Source: Phaseolus vulgaris
Lineage: Eukaryota > Streptophyta > Magnoliopsida > Fabales > Fabaceae
Reading direction: 5' to 3'
Length of the DNA stretch: 64,000 bases
Assembly (NCBI RefSeq): GCF_000499845.2
Contig: NC_023758.2
Location: 728,811-792,810 of the forward strand
The first letter of the stretch is position 1. Each line of letters starts with the position of its first letter. Positions 37,553 through 50,329 of this stretch are shown piece after piece. Below the pieces are notes generated by a model that worked only from the letters and a program-made list of their open reading frames with translations, was not told the DNA's origin and made no database searches. The position numbers and the translations under genes are program-made.

Positions 37553-40500
37553 ATCTTGCCCCTAGAAACTCAGAAATATAAATATATAGCTTAAACCACA
37601 ACCATATATAGTGGTATTATCAAGTGAGAAGAGAAAGTAAAGTCACTGAAGTATTAATTGTTGTTTCGCTGATCTCTTTCTCCGCTGTGTGTGTGGAGGA
37701 GATCGAGAGTGATATTATTTGTAGATGTTTGTGATATGATACCACTACCATGTCCAGCTCTGAACTAGCTGATGGGCTTGTGGGTTTTGTTTTGGGTTCG
37801 ATTTTGTTTTGTTGTTTTTCTTGGTTGATTGATTTCTTCTGTGTGTGATTGTTTTGTGACTGAAGGTGCACATGGAGGGAAGAACAAGGCATGGGTAGGG
37901 ATGGGAAAGAAGGAGAGAGGCACCACATGTAAATTTTTCAAAAGGAAAAAAGAAAAAATGTAAGTTGGTATTAATTTTTAGAGAAATATTGGCAGTAATT
38001 ATGGGAGGAGACTAGGGTTTTGGAGTAAGACACTGAAAAAGGTTGCAGTGAAGTGTCATTTTCTATTTTAGAGTTGTCTAAGTACATACATATGTCTGTC
38101 TGGGCATACATCTCCGTGGGGATTATTTTCCACCATTCTTCACCTCTTAAGTAAACCTAGTAATATAAATTATCTACACTGTGATCACACCTTTCTGTTT
38201 ACACAAAACTGCAAATTTCCCATTCTCAGTATATTAATTTAGCTTCATTAATGATATATTATATATAATTGCACCTGCCTTTCTATCTATATATATTTAT
38301 TTGTACCAAACTTGATCATGTAAGTATAAAGAAGAATTAAACTTCCAAATGTTTCTAATTCTAAGAGATTAAATGCTACCAAACTTTTATGATTATGAAA
38401 TATGGAACCTAATTAATATATGTTTCACTTACTTGGATTACATATATAATGTGAATTCTTATCATACATATCTTATTTATTTATTTTTCTTTTAACATGT
38501 CAATAATATTTTTTTACCCCTATCTTCAATTCACTCCTAAGTCTAAAAACAAAAGAAGGCTATACCTTCAATGTTTTCTTATTATATGTATAAGAATATT
38601 GTCAATTTTTACATTATTTTTTAGAAATCTCTCAAGAAACCAATATCTGTTGTTCATGCACCACGCTTTTTTTTATTAATTATTAAGCTTAAATGATTTA
38701 AAATGAGTTAATTTGTTGGTTTTTTTTTATAAATCTGTAGATAAATGAAAGTTTAAAATTTATCTGCACTACTCTCATTTAAAAAACAAAAAGCAAACTT
38801 CTTACAGCAGTTAGGTCATCTTAATATTCTTAAGACACCATTTGCCTTTTTATTTAATGCATTGTTTATTAAGGAACATCACAGGATAACATAAGGTTGT
38901 ATATATATTCAGTATTATATCCTCTTAAATTTTTATCTTCCAAATCTTTCTATTTTTTTTAAATAATTACATTTAATACTTTAAAAATTGTATGGCATTT
39001 ATTTTTTTATAGAAGAAAAAAATTGTAAGTATTACAATTATTCTATACAATAAGAAAACATCTTATAAAGGTTAATTTATCCTAGCTCAGCTATATTACA
39101 GACAGTAATTTAATATTATTCCACTCCAATCCCATCTTAGCCACTTCCTTTTATAATTAACATTAGCATGTCTTATTCTACTTTAAATTCATGCAGTTAC
39201 ATGGAGAAAGTAATCTGATTTTGGCTATTTTTTCTCATTTTCTTTTCTTTATTATCGATAAAGGGATTAGAACTATTACAGAAGAATGGTAACTTCTTTA
39301 AATTTCTAATGTTTACCTTTCTATTCTTTATTAATTTTTATTATGGAATTTTAGATTTATATAATAAGAGTAATTAATAATCACAACAACAAGCACAGTT
39401 AAGCTTGTATTAATTATATTTCTTAATTTTTTTAACAAAACCCGGAACTTGATATAATAATAAAATTAGAAGTGATGTCAGATACTTTTTATAAAAATAT
39501 CAAGTATTAATTATTTTTTACAAAAATATATTTAGTTACGAGTCATTTTTTTTATTTTTAATAAATACTGTTTTAAATTTCTCAATAATATTTTATATTT
39601 TTGAGAGTTTGATTTTGCCTGTACTTTAAAAATTTTATTCTGTTATCTAATATTATAGTCAATGAAAAAAAATCTCATAATATTATAGTCAATGAAAAAT
39701 ATAATTTTACTAATAAAATCTTTAAGACATTATTGTTAAGAAATAAAATAAAATTATTATATGAAAGGATAATTTTTTTTCCTATAAAAAAATATTAAAA
39801 AAATGAAAGGATAATTTTAAACATTTTAATAAATATCTTTTTAAAATGGGTGTCCCATTGTCTTGTCAAAGAAAACTCCATATGTATATTGGGAGAATAG
39901 AAAAATTCATCACAATAAGTTAATTTTAAAGAAAATAATGTATATCATATCAATATTATATACTTAATTATTTTCATATTTATTTCATAAATAGTTTGAC
40001 AGGATATTTGTTGTAAACAACTTTAACTGGTTCTTTTACTGAAGGAAATTAGTGAATCGTGGTATATAGTTATTAATTATTTACTATTCTTTGTGTTTTT
40101 TTTTTTGTCTAACTGTCATTATTGTCATTGAAATAATAAACCGGTATTTTATTGAAACAATAAAAACCTAAAAAAATAAAATAAAAAGGAGAAGTGAATA
40201 AAATAATATAGTTTTTCATATAATTTTTGTTTTACATTTATACATTTTTTTTGTTAAAGTCGGAAAAAAAATGTAAAAATAAATAAATTATGAAATAAAA
40301 TGAATTCAGTGGTTAGGTTTGAAAACCATAATAAAATAATATAATATGAATAAAATTAATTATAATATTATATTTTTTAATTAATTAATAGGTATTTTCT
40401 TTATAAAAAGATAAATTAACAATATTATATAAGATTAAGTTAATATATCCATTACTAATAATATTTCCAAGTCTTAAATTAAAAAAATAATTAACTAGTC

Positions 40501-43500
40501 AACTAGTGTTACTATCAATATGTGAATAAAGTAAGTTAATTTAAATACTTAGTCAAATTCAAATTTTTAATCAAATAATATATATTCAACCTATAGAATT
40601 AAGAACTTGAGCGCTATTGTTAAATGATATCCCAAAAATCAGATAAAAACTTATTCTATGTTTTTTTTATTTTTGTAGACAAGTTTTCTAAATTCCTAAA
40701 AATCATTAAAAGTTGAAGATTTAATTTTATTACTAGCTCACTTATTTAATTAATATTCAATTGACAAAACATATAAAAGAGTCTAAATATTATTTACACA
40801 TTCATTTATATTGTTGGTATAAAATGTCAGTTGATAGAGCAAATACTTATACATGATAAAACAATATGTACAAATTTAACTAATTAGAGTTGTGAAAAAC
40901 ATTCAATTATGTCTTTTCAACATCAACTTTAATATATTTTTGCACTGGATTATGTATTTTATATATTAATTGACTTACTCATTAATATTAAACCAACAAT
41001 GCAGAAATTTTAAATTTGATTAGTTTTTTTCCTTTATTTTCTGCACAACCAAACAAACACAAGATGATCCAAAAACATAAATTAACAACTCAATAATATA
41101 TATATATATATATAAAAAAAAACAAATTCTGTAACTTCTTGAAATGAAAATCATGAAAATGAATTTTAGGGAAAAAGAAGGCCATTACAATATTACATAT
41201 TTGAGTTAAAACTTACGTTACTGATTGTTTGGGGAAAAAGCTTTTCTAGTACTATCTACAATTGACTATAATTAATTAATTAATAATTTTTGGATTAAGT
41301 TATCTTTACATAGTTAGAGTTCAATATCATCCATCAAAATGAATTTTCAGACCGAAGCACATGGTAACAAAGGAGTTTCATGACAGAAGAGATGGAGCAC
41401 AGGGAAAAAGAAAGAACACAATGGAATAGAATGATGACTGAGATTATTTCAACAGTTATTAATTATTGCCCACTGCAGATCATTTAAAAGACTTCTCTGA
41501 TATCATTGCACTGATCTATATACAAATAAAACAAATTAATTCATTTTTAATTATTCAGTTCAATATTACATCTTATTTTAAAAATTTTATCATAGATTAC
41601 AGAGTACAAAAAGACGAGATCCCAACGTCTTCATGGAGGTAAAAGAATCAAAAAAATCAAAAGAAGATATAAACATATGTTCAAAGTTGAAAGGGAGAAA
41701 AAGCTGCAAAATGGGTGTGTACATTCTGCTCCGTCTTCAACAAATTAAGACAACAGTTGCGTAACTTGTTTGTTATCGTAATTATAATGTCTAAGTACCC
41801 TCTTTAACTGCAGCTACAAATGCTCCACTCTATAGATTTGCACCTATCTAGCTACTAGTCTCTAAAATGCAATATCCCCAAAATAAATTGCAAATACTAC
41901 AATATACATACATTAATTCATATATTATTTTATCTATTTTTAATGACATAAGATATTAGTGGATGATTATAAATTTGTATGCATGATTAAGTTTATTGAA
42001 TTGTGTTAATAACTATAAAAATCGCATCTTATGTGACTTTTTTCTACATAGGTATAATTTGATCTTATTCCTTTAATCATACAACTCAAAAGAAAGATTA
42101 AAGTAATGAAAATTAGTAGGCTTGGCCTCTTTGTAAAGATCCACGTCATTGTCTTGCACAAATAAATAGACTAGTATCGGTAGAAAGTTCAGATTATTAT
42201 TTAAATTTCTTTTAGAGAAGTTAATTTTATATTTGAAAAAAAGTTTTATGAGTACTTGATTACACTCCTGTACTTTCCACTGCTAGTGTGAAGTTTACAG
42301 AAGTTTAATGTAAATTCTGATAGCGTGTTAACAGTAGATTGCGCCTCATTTTCTCAGATAAATTACCCATCCTCTTTCCTTAGTTGTCCCCCACTTAAAA
42401 GACAAGAGAACTGATGATTTAGAGACATAATTTTAAGGAATCACGATAAAAAAAAAGAAGACAAACTTAACAAAATTGGCACCAACAAATCCATTCAAGA
42501 GGGTCAATAAGGAGTGATTTTTTGGGAACAGAAATGTGAATTCTTGCAAATATAGATTTTTAAAAATTTGGTGATATTTAGTTCAATAAATAAGGGTAGC
42601 ATATATATTATTATGAGTTGATGTTAATTGAGAGAAGTATGATTTGTGTCTCTTTTGTATTTGTTTCTGAATGGGGATGTGGACAGGCCAATGCATGTCC
42701 ACCAAACATTTTCCTAAAACAAACTCAAAATAGGGACTATAAATGTGAGTCAGTGGGCTACAACTATGCAGGGGACCCCGTGGTACATGTGCATGTGTTC
42801 TTGATAGTTATTAAGAAGCAGCATTGGCGTGCAATCTTTGTTGAGAAAGGCTTTAGCAGAAATCGTACATTCATATAGCTTTCCAGTTTTGTTGCATACT
42901 TCAATATGTATGTGTATGTCTTCTCCCTGCATGTGGTCCTAACTCCAACCCAAATATCCTAAACCTGAATCATACGTGAGTAATCATATGACCTTTTTTG
43001 GTTTCATATGATGTCGTTTTATTACACAAAACACATGACCCAGCAAACGCAATCAGCACTAACTCCATCTCATAATATCAGATACTCCTCTCTCTGTGTA
43101 TATATATATACACACAAGTCAGAGTTGTATGTATATGTATATATACATTTTTTAAAACATTCAGGGAAAGTATATTCCATAAAGGGCATGATTTTTGCTT
43201 AATTAGTTTGAAGCCTTCAACTTTCGATAGACTAGGTTTGTAGGATCCAGGTGCTGCTGCGTGTGAATATAGATTGGTTGCGTGCGATTTTGACCCTGAC
43301 ATTCACATGTATGTCTTGACTTGAGTCCATGATTAACTCCAAAAGGTATAATTAAATACTCATCTTGATTTGATTTTGTTTGGGTGTATTTAACCCGCAA
43401 TATATTTTAATAAAAGAAAGTTTGATAATGTTCTGAATCAATATATGTAAGATCATAGGAGGTAAAAGATTAAAATAAAGTATAATTATGAACTTTGATT

Positions 43501-43560
43501 CATAAAATAATAATAATTCAATTTTTAATTTAGAAATTTAATTTTTTTACATATTTTTGG
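37553..43560. other. Long AT-rich spacer, no gene seen
   Basis: The first 400-600 bases are presumably the 3' UTR of the zinc-finger gene. The rest is strongly AT-rich with poly-A/T runs, a short (TA)n tract at about 41098-41113, and no convincing coding frame. A less AT-rich patch at about 42620-42980 (including 'ggggaccccgtgg') has an 86-codon plus-strand frame starting at 42618 with no recognisable domain. I do not call it a gene. Confidence 0.5.
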
Positions 43561-43599
43561 ATTATAAGATGAATGAATGATTTATTTGTAAATTTGTGT

Positions 43600-43870
43600 T
43601 AATTTCAGGATTTTAAGAAAAAATGGAGATAAAAAGGTTAAAGGAGAATGAACAAGTTAAAGACAAGATGAAAAGACAAAGTTGAAAAATTGAAAATTCA
43701 CCCAAACTCGGCCAAACAATATCACTCCAAAGACTCGTGCAAGGCTTGCTTAAGCGAGTTCACTCCAGTGAAGTTGGATTTTTTTCTCGTAAAACTCGCT
43801 TAAGAATGTAATATTTCCTTAAGCGAGATGACACTTAACCCAAGTTCAATTAGGTTAAATAGAAGGCGTG
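43600..43870 (+). repeat. Possible relic of another LTR element
   Basis: The block contains repeated 'cttaagcgag' motifs (about 43750, 43797 in inverse form, and 43832), with 'actcg' words between them, as in LTRs of some legume Ty3/gypsy elements I remember. It abuts the LTR starting at 43872. There is no coding evidence. Confidence 0.25.
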
Positions 43871-43871
43871 A

Positions 43872-45518
43872 TGTAAGGACCGAGAAAAAATAGTCTTAGA
43901 GTAGATATGGTACAATTAAAATGACACATGAATATTTTATTATTAAAAGGGAAAAAGCTATATAAATAGAAATTTAGTTATTCAGGTTTCATTTTAAAAG
44001 AATCACCATCTCTCTAGAAGTTTCTTTTTCCTTTCATCTCCCTTCTCTCTAAGATTCTGACATCCTCGCTTATCAGTTTGATGATCGGAGTCTGCCATTG
44101 GACTCCTGGAAGTGAACTCTATGAGATTGCTCGATCAAAATCCCAGATAAAATAAGTTCATTCTTGGCTCATTTTCCTTTTAGTTTAAGTTTGCATGTGA
44201 GGTTTTTATCTTCAGAATTAGTCTCTGTTAGGGTCCTAGTGATATAGTTAGATTTTTTTATCAGGACTTTGTGGTGTAGGTTAGATTATCCTTGAGCTTT
44301 TGGTGGGTTGGAGCTCTTAGTGAGCATCTGCTCAAGTCCAGGTAAGGGAAGCTAGTTTTTTTTAAAAAAAATAGAACCCTGGGTTAGAAGATTATGAATG
44401 TGGGGTTGATGTGGTCACCAATTTCAATTGATTTTGCTTGCATGATTGTCTCTTTTGAAGAGTAAAGTAATATATTAACTGAAATAGTTAAATTTTGAAT
44501 ATTTAATATTGATTTTAAGATGAATAAGTTGTTGAAGGTGTTTGTGATTGAGAATTGAAAGTATTTGAATGATAATATAAATGAGTTGAACTATTTTTTA
44601 ATATTTTGTTGAATTACTTAAATGAGATGTTTGATGAAAAGTGGTTGTTTGATGTTAGAAGATATTGATTTAGAGAGCATATATTTGGAACTTAGTTATG
44701 TGTTTAAGTGAATTTTGAGATAGATTTGGATTGTTTAGAAAATTTAAAATATATGGTGTGATTGAATGGTGTATTGATGTGTTACATGATGTGAAAGTGT
44801 GGTCAAGACATAGTATTTTCAGGAAAGAAAATACCGTGTTAAGATTTTTGTTAGGGTGTATTGATCTGTCAGGCCCGTAATGAGACATCCTGACTCTAGT
44901 GATATAATGGAAATACATAGATGAAGTTATTCAGTTGGTGAGAGTCGATGGAGATTCATATGACTTTGTCTGGGGTTTGAAATATAATCTGGTCTTTCAA
45001 GTCATATGAATTTACCCTGTCATACTAGATGATGAGATAATGAGATGTTTATGCGCATGACTATGTGGATTCACAGCGAGTAGTATGACAGGTGCAAGTC
45101 TCAGGATTCTAATTTCAATACACGAGTCTTCCGGAAGTAGAGTCAAATGTCTATGTTTTGTGAGTCAGTAGAAGTTTGACATGTGAAAGATGATTTATGA
45201 ATTTTGATAAACACTTGATGGTTATGTGAAATGTTAGAAAAATTGTATGAGAATTTATGAATTTTGTGTATCAATTTGAAATTTAAATTATATAGAAAAT
45301 TTTGTTATAGTTAGCTTATATCAGTTATTTGTTTGTGTTTGTTTCTTTATCTGTGATGATCGTGTTGTACACGGGAGCAGATGAGATTGCAGGTAATAGA
45401 GCTCCTAAGTGAGCAGTTGGAGGATGGAGGATGTGATAGTTTTAATTTGAATGCTCTGTTTGTTTTTAAAACTTTTGATGTATATATTAAAATCTATGAA
45501 GAGGGATATTTTTTTAGA

Positions 45519-45567
<49 letters not shown>

Positions 45568-45638
45568 GTATGTTAAGTAGATAGTGTTTTTTTTTACTTT
45601 TATTTTATTATATATGGGTAAAAATTAGGGATGTTACA
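43872..45638 (+). mobile_element. Large LTR of a Ty3/gypsy-type retrotransposon
   Basis: It starts TGTAAGGACCGAG and ends GGGATGTTACA, a TG..CA LTR of 1,767 bp with the TGTAA..TTACA ends typical of plant chromovirus-like elements. It is followed after two bases by a perfect initiator-Met primer site. A (TA)21 microsatellite (45523-45564) lies near the 3' end. No gag-pol follows within the window and no second LTR was found, so this is the 5' LTR plus leader of a truncated element. Confidence 0.7.
45523..45564 (+). repeat. (TA)21 microsatellite
   Basis: An uninterrupted run of TA dinucleotides, 42 bp, inside the LTR. It is likely length-polymorphic. Confidence 0.95.
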
Positions 45639-45640
45639 TT

Positions 45641-45652
45641 TGGTATCAGAGC
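45641..45652 (+). other. Primer binding site (initiator-Met tRNA)
   Basis: Exact TGGTATCAGAGC, complementary to the 3' end of plant initiator-Met tRNA, two bases after the LTR end. Confidence 0.8.
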
Positions 45653-46302
45653 AGTTCATCCTTAAGATGACATGTGGGTAGTGGGTTCGTTGTGTTTCTT
45701 CTGCTAATAGATTATTGTTTGAGTTTAAATTAGAAATATAGTGAAGAGTTTTCATATTTTTTAAAAAAAGTGTTTTTTTAATCCTATTGTACTTTGTTGT
45801 GCTCTAGTTAAATGTATGTTTAAAAAAAAATCAGTATTAAGAATGAAAGATCTTGATAAAAAAAAGAAAAAAAAAACTTTTAACATTTGCACTGATTTAC
45901 TTTTATTTTGGTTTAAATAAAAAAAAAAGTTGTGATATTGTAAATCTCTGTTTGTGGTCATTGTTTGGTTACCCAATACATATGCTATAGGGGTATGTTG
46001 CATATAATTAAAAGAAGCAGGTCCTTTATGTTAATCTCAAATTTAGAAGGAATATATACCTGCTAGCTATATATATAGCTGCTAGTTATTTTAGGAAATA
46101 TGAACAACTAATTTTAAGAAGACAAATCCCTATGATTATGAGATTTTTTTTTAATACATAAACCCTTAGTATTAATTAATAGTGAGATATGACTATTATA
46201 GAGAAGAAAATTACAAGAAGAATAACATATAAAACTTCCTAAGATACACAATTACGACCATAATTTTGACATAATTAATTATGTTGTTCTCTTTCCTGAT
46301 AC
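45653..46302. other. Possible leader of the truncated element, then AT-rich DNA
   Basis: The first bases after the primer site should be retroelement leader. No gag reading frame follows and the sequence becomes ordinary AT-rich spacer. Confidence 0.35.
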
Positions 46303-46400
46303 AATATAGATTGTTTGTGTTTCAACTTTTATAATCTCTATGCAAGATGGAAATATAGATTGTTTGTATTTCAACTTTTATAATCCTTATGCATGATGAA
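46303..46400 (+). repeat. Tandem duplication, 49-bp unit
   Basis: 'aatatagattgtttgt.tttcaacttttataatc' occurs at 46303 and again at 46352. The two copies differ by a few bases. Confidence 0.8.
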
Positions 46401-46576
46401 ACTAGTGTTAGAAATAGGTGGAACACCCCTTGTTTCTTAAAATAAATAAATAAATAAAGTTTTATTGTTTTTGCGTATTGTTTGTTATCTTAGTTTAGCA
46501 TTTTAAATAATTTTAAATATGTACAAATGCAATCATGCTTAGGAATCATTGGTCAGGAAACTTTCTCATCTATGAT

Positions 46577-46799
46577 AAATACTGAAGTAATGGATGTTGT
46601 TTGAAGTTAACAAAAGTGATTTTCTAAGTTTGCTATAATGTATTATGTTGAAACTTTGATTCTTTTATTCTTGTGGTATATTTGATTTAAATACTGAAGT
46701 AATGGATGTTGTTTGAAGTTAATAAAGTGATTTTCTAAGCTTGCTATAAGGTATTATGTTGAAACTTTGTTTCTTTTATTCGTGTGTTATATTTTATTT
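46577..46799 (+). repeat. Tandem duplication, 112-bp unit
   Basis: The copy starting 'aaatactgaagtaatggatg' at 46577 is repeated at 46689 with only small differences over the whole 112 bp. No coding function is seen. Confidence 0.85.
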
Positions 46800-47835
46800 A
46801 ATTAAGTGTTTATTTATTTAATTGAAAGTTGTCCTTTATAGAAATAGGAATAGAAAACAATAGTTTCAAAATCTCTAGAAAGTAAAATGGATAGTTACCC
46901 AATAAGTGTAGAGCAAGTGCAAGTTATATTTAGTTGTGTCAAGGTTTAGTTTCAGATACATATAAGTTATGAAGAGTAAATAAGTTGTATGTGGGATGTT
47001 ACATTTGATGTGGCTTGTTGAAGTTTGACATTTACGGTGGTGATTGTGTTTCGATTGTATGATGGTTCATGAAGGCTTGTTCTGATGTGTATTTGTAATT
47101 TGTGTATCATTTTACATGTAACTTGATTGTTTTAAAGTTTTAATTGATTTTGTTAATGATTGCTTACCAGAGTGAGGTTGGAAAGGGCACAAAATATTTA
47201 ATTTTTATTGTCATTTGTTCTTTGACGAGTAATCATACTAAGTAGTAATTATTTAAGTCACTTAATTATACTGAGATAAAAGTAACATTAATTTTTTTTT
47301 TAAATTTAACTTGTTATAAGAGTAATTAAGTTTAATATATATGTCTTTCGAATCAAATAAAGTATATATTCCATAATTTTATTTAACAATAAAAGTATTT
47401 AATGACTTAAAAGTAGCTATGAAAGGGAAATTTTAGTTTATAAATATAAATGTAATTCATTTTTTCACAATAAAATCTTAAAAAAATATTTAGTAATATA
47501 TTTGAATAAAGGAGTATAAGGATAATGAGACTATACTAAAATTATTATTAAATTGAGTACAACATGAGTATAAGATGATTACATACCTCACACAAAATCT
47601 ACTTTAATTATTTCGAATCAGAAAATAAAATTAAATTATAAACCGCTTCCTGGTATGTTAATATTTATACACACGAATCAATTCAGTGATCTTACATATA
47701 AAACAGAAGAATGTTATGTAAGTCTCTCATCATAGATATGTAAGCACTATTTTTCTCATTGTTGCATATGTAGATACTTTTTTTTTTGTAAAGAATAACA
47801 GATTTGGATATTCAAGTGATGACAATAATCTATTA
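46800..47835. other. AT-rich spacer, no gene seen
   Basis: Only chance frames and poly-A/T runs are present. Nothing is recognised. Confidence 0.5.
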
Positions 47836-47845
47836 ATTACTTGAT
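47836..47845. repeat. Target-site duplication (left), attacttgat
   Basis: Identical 10-mer to 48321-48330, bracketing the LINE insertion. Confidence 0.7.
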
Positions 47846-48320
47846 TATTTTTTTATCAGCAATCAAAAATATATATACACAAGAACCACTTCAGACGTGA
47901 TTCAACATACCAGGTATATGAGCAGTCTAACTGCATAACACCTTTGAATCATCTAAAAAACAAAGCAGCTCCTGACATAACCTAACAAAACCTGACAGAA
48001 ACTTCCTCCGACAACTCACTAAAACAAATACAAAAAAACCAAAGGGGCAAAACACCAATCAGAAAATGAAAAACTAGCTTAGGGAAATTTAGATGTGAGT
48101 CAAGCCCAAACCTTCAACTGAGCCAAAGAAAAGATTTCAGAGAAGTGTAGAACTCCCACATTAAAAACTATCTTATTTCTATGACGTCATATTTCACCTG
48201 ACCATTGCAATCCAAATATTACCCAAGCCAAAATTTACCGACTTTGGAATCCAAATATTATCCAAGCCAAAATTTACCGACTTTGGAGCATTACTCAATC
48301 TGAACTCTTTAAAACTATCT
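47846..48320 (-). mobile_element. 5'-truncated LINE with 10-bp target duplication
   Basis: On the minus strand the coding tail reads RHRNKIVFNVGV, then EIFSLAQLKVWA, a stop and LTSKF. This matches the C-terminal end of plant LINE reverse-transcriptase proteins (..RN.i.F....d..ei...aqlkvW.W...k). An untranslated tail follows and ends '..ttgctgataaaaaaata' at 47846. Both sides carry the same 10-mer attacttgat. The frame is broken by a one-base shift upstream of RHRN and by a TGA after VWA. Only about 475 bp of a multi-kilobase element remain, the usual outcome of incomplete target-primed reverse transcription. Confidence 0.8.
48209..48286 (-). repeat. 39-bp tandem duplication inside the LINE fragment
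   Basis: The segment 48209-48247 is repeated at 48248-48286 with one substitution. The period equals 13 codons, so on the minus strand it repeats '(P)KSVNFGL.NIWI' without changing frame. Confidence 0.85.
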
Positions 48321-48330
48321 ATTACTTGAT

Positions 48331-48640
48331 ATAATAATAATTAAAAGTAAAACAAGAATAAATTAAAATACATTTAGTTTATATATAAAAAGTTTCAAAT
48401 TACTTTAAAATTAATTTTTACGAATACTGTTATGTGTTTTCAAACGGACATTTTTATTGATATTATATCCATTAAACAATAAATTTAATTTTGGTTAGAT
48501 GATGATCTGAGTGATGAGAGTTAGTTAAAGTTTATTTTGGTCCTTTGATGAGTAGGTAAGAAATAGATTTGTGGTGTCCACATATCATTTTTGTAAAGAG
48601 TAACAGAGAGAGTGTGTTTGGGTTAGTAGTTTTTGATGAC
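48331..48640. other. Short AT-rich spacer
   Basis: Nothing is recognised between the LINE fragment and the promoter-like region. Confidence 0.45.
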
Positions 48641-48686
48641 GATGTATTTCAGAATAGGACAGATTGGATAATTAACGTTACCCTGT

Positions 48687-48699
48687 CGCGGTCCCCGCG
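48687..48699. promoter_or_regulatory. GC-rich palindrome upstream of a TATA-like box
   Basis: TCGCGG and CCGCGA arms (48686-48700) separated by three bases stand out in this AT-rich DNA, about 45 bases before the TATA-like site. It could be a transcription-factor site; none is identified. Confidence 0.3.
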
Positions 48700-48740
48700 A
48701 AAACCATAGGAGCGCAGGACAGCCAGCTAAGAGGAGCACA

Positions 48741-48749
48741 TATATTTAT
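48741..48749 (+). promoter_or_regulatory. TATA-like box with C/T-rich leader downstream
   Basis: TATATTTAT is followed 30-90 bases later by C/T-rich sequence (48811-48840, repeated 'cttct'), a common plant core-promoter and leader arrangement. No convincing protein follows: the ATG at 48748 opens 69 codons without a domain and would lie at or before the expected transcription start. A non-coding transcript is possible. Confidence 0.3.
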
Positions 48750-48810
48750 GGCCTCTGCATCACTCTTCAACCTTCATTTCCCACCACACTCACCCTCTCT
48801 GCATTGGTCC

Positions 48811-49400
48811 CCCTCTTCTCTTCTCTTCTCTTCTACCTCTATTACCACCATTCTCATCATAAACCACCATTTCTGTCTCCAGTACTACTTTCTCTACGTC
48901 TTTGCATTCATATACCATCTCTACTTACACACATACTCATCAAAACTATATTTATAAACCCTCTCTCACTTATCGACTCTGCATGCATGCACTTCTTAAT
49001 AACTGCACTAATGTATTAATAATACACACCACTGCTAAACCAACCCTAATAATTCACCATATTAATAATATATATATGATTTTGTAGACTCTAGTTGTTA
49101 TAGGGTGGAGGGTGTTGCTAAAGGAGAAGTTGTGTGGGAAATGGGACTGTGGTTTAGTCGTGGTCAAGGTGTGGGCTCGAATACCGAGTCAGTATTCACA
49201 AATCAATAATGATTGCCCTTTCCTTATGCTTACCTTACCTGCATCTGCATGGAACCCTGTCTCTCTCTTTTTTCTTTCCCTTCCTTCTAAACGATTGACT
49301 GTTCTTAACAGTGACACTTCCCGCACAGAAATAGACGTAAACATATATATACATACATTCACATTCACATTTCTCCTCCCACTCAGACTATGACAATTCC
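48811..49400 (+). other. GC-richer region, possible non-coding transcript
   Basis: Base composition differs from its AT-rich surroundings. Three overlapping frames of 60-93 codons occur, none with a known domain. Two segments, about 49132-49152 ('ttgtgtgggaaatggg..') and 49310-49330 ('..cacttcccgcacag'), are largely complementary and could pair as the base of a stem of about 190 nt. I do not recognise a known microRNA in either arm. Confidence 0.25.
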
Positions 49401-50329
49401 CACTTGGTCTTTTTCAATTTTCAATTCTCAATTCTCACACACACCTTCTCCTTTATTTTTTAATCATCTTCATCATATTCCATCCCTTATCATTTTCTTA
49501 ATACACAACATATTTCTTTTAACTTAAAAAAGGATCACGTAAATATCTTGGTCATCATTCAACAGTGACGCGTTATTACAATGGTTAAAGATTAATCATC
49601 ACAAGATTAAGAGTTTTAAAATACAGTTGTGAAATAGCTATTACCCTTCGTGTTTTTCCTTTTTCTTAAAAAAATTAAGAGTTTGTTTGGCTTTATTTTG
49701 GACCGTTGAGTGGATTGATATTCAATTCAATTTGTGCTTATCTGCAGAATGCAAATTGAGAAATGTTGATCAAAGTTAAACAAATGCAATTCCACGGGTA
49801 TGCCGCAAACATCAAGGAAATATTTAAATTATATTTTTATTTAAGAAAATATTTAAATTATATTTTTGTGTATTTCTGTTAAGAATAATATATAATTATG
49901 GATAGGTTAGACAATTATTTAGTTATGGATTAGATGATTATCATCTATTTTGAATTAGACTATTATCGTCTACTTTATATGCATATATATGACTGTTAAT
50001 ATTTTATACGTTTATGTTAATCAAATGATACAATTCTCTTTTATTTTATTTTATTTTGTCTTACATATCTTAATCAAATGATACAATTCTCTTTTATTTT
50101 TATTTTTTTTGTCTTTCATGTATCAATAGTCTCTAATGACTTATTTTTTTCTCTGTCACGCTCAATTTGAAGTTTTTTCATCTTCAACGTTTACCTTTAC
50201 CATATCCGTCACCCTTATTTTTAGCTTTCGATCTTCTTGGATAATTTGCCAATCCCTCCAAAGTTCAAGACTTGAAGATTCTCATGCCAACTATATTAAT
50301 CCTGATTTCACGTCATGAACAGCAAGACC
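49401..50329. other. AT-rich spacer with a small direct repeat
   Basis: 'ttaatcaaatgatacaattctctttta' (as two pieces) occurs at about 50017 and 50070, a tandem duplication of about 53 bp. The last part (50140-50330) may be leader or LTR of the Copia relic that follows. No gene is seen. Confidence 0.4.

Noticed and set aside
42618..42878. 86-codon plus-strand frame in a less AT-rich patch
   Set aside because: No recognisable domain, signal or splice context; length is within chance for this composition.
49140..49200. tRNA gene or tRNA-derived SINE (A-box-like 'tggtttagtcg', B-box-like 'ggctcgaatacc')
   Set aside because: The two boxes are far too close together and no cloverleaf stems can be drawn.
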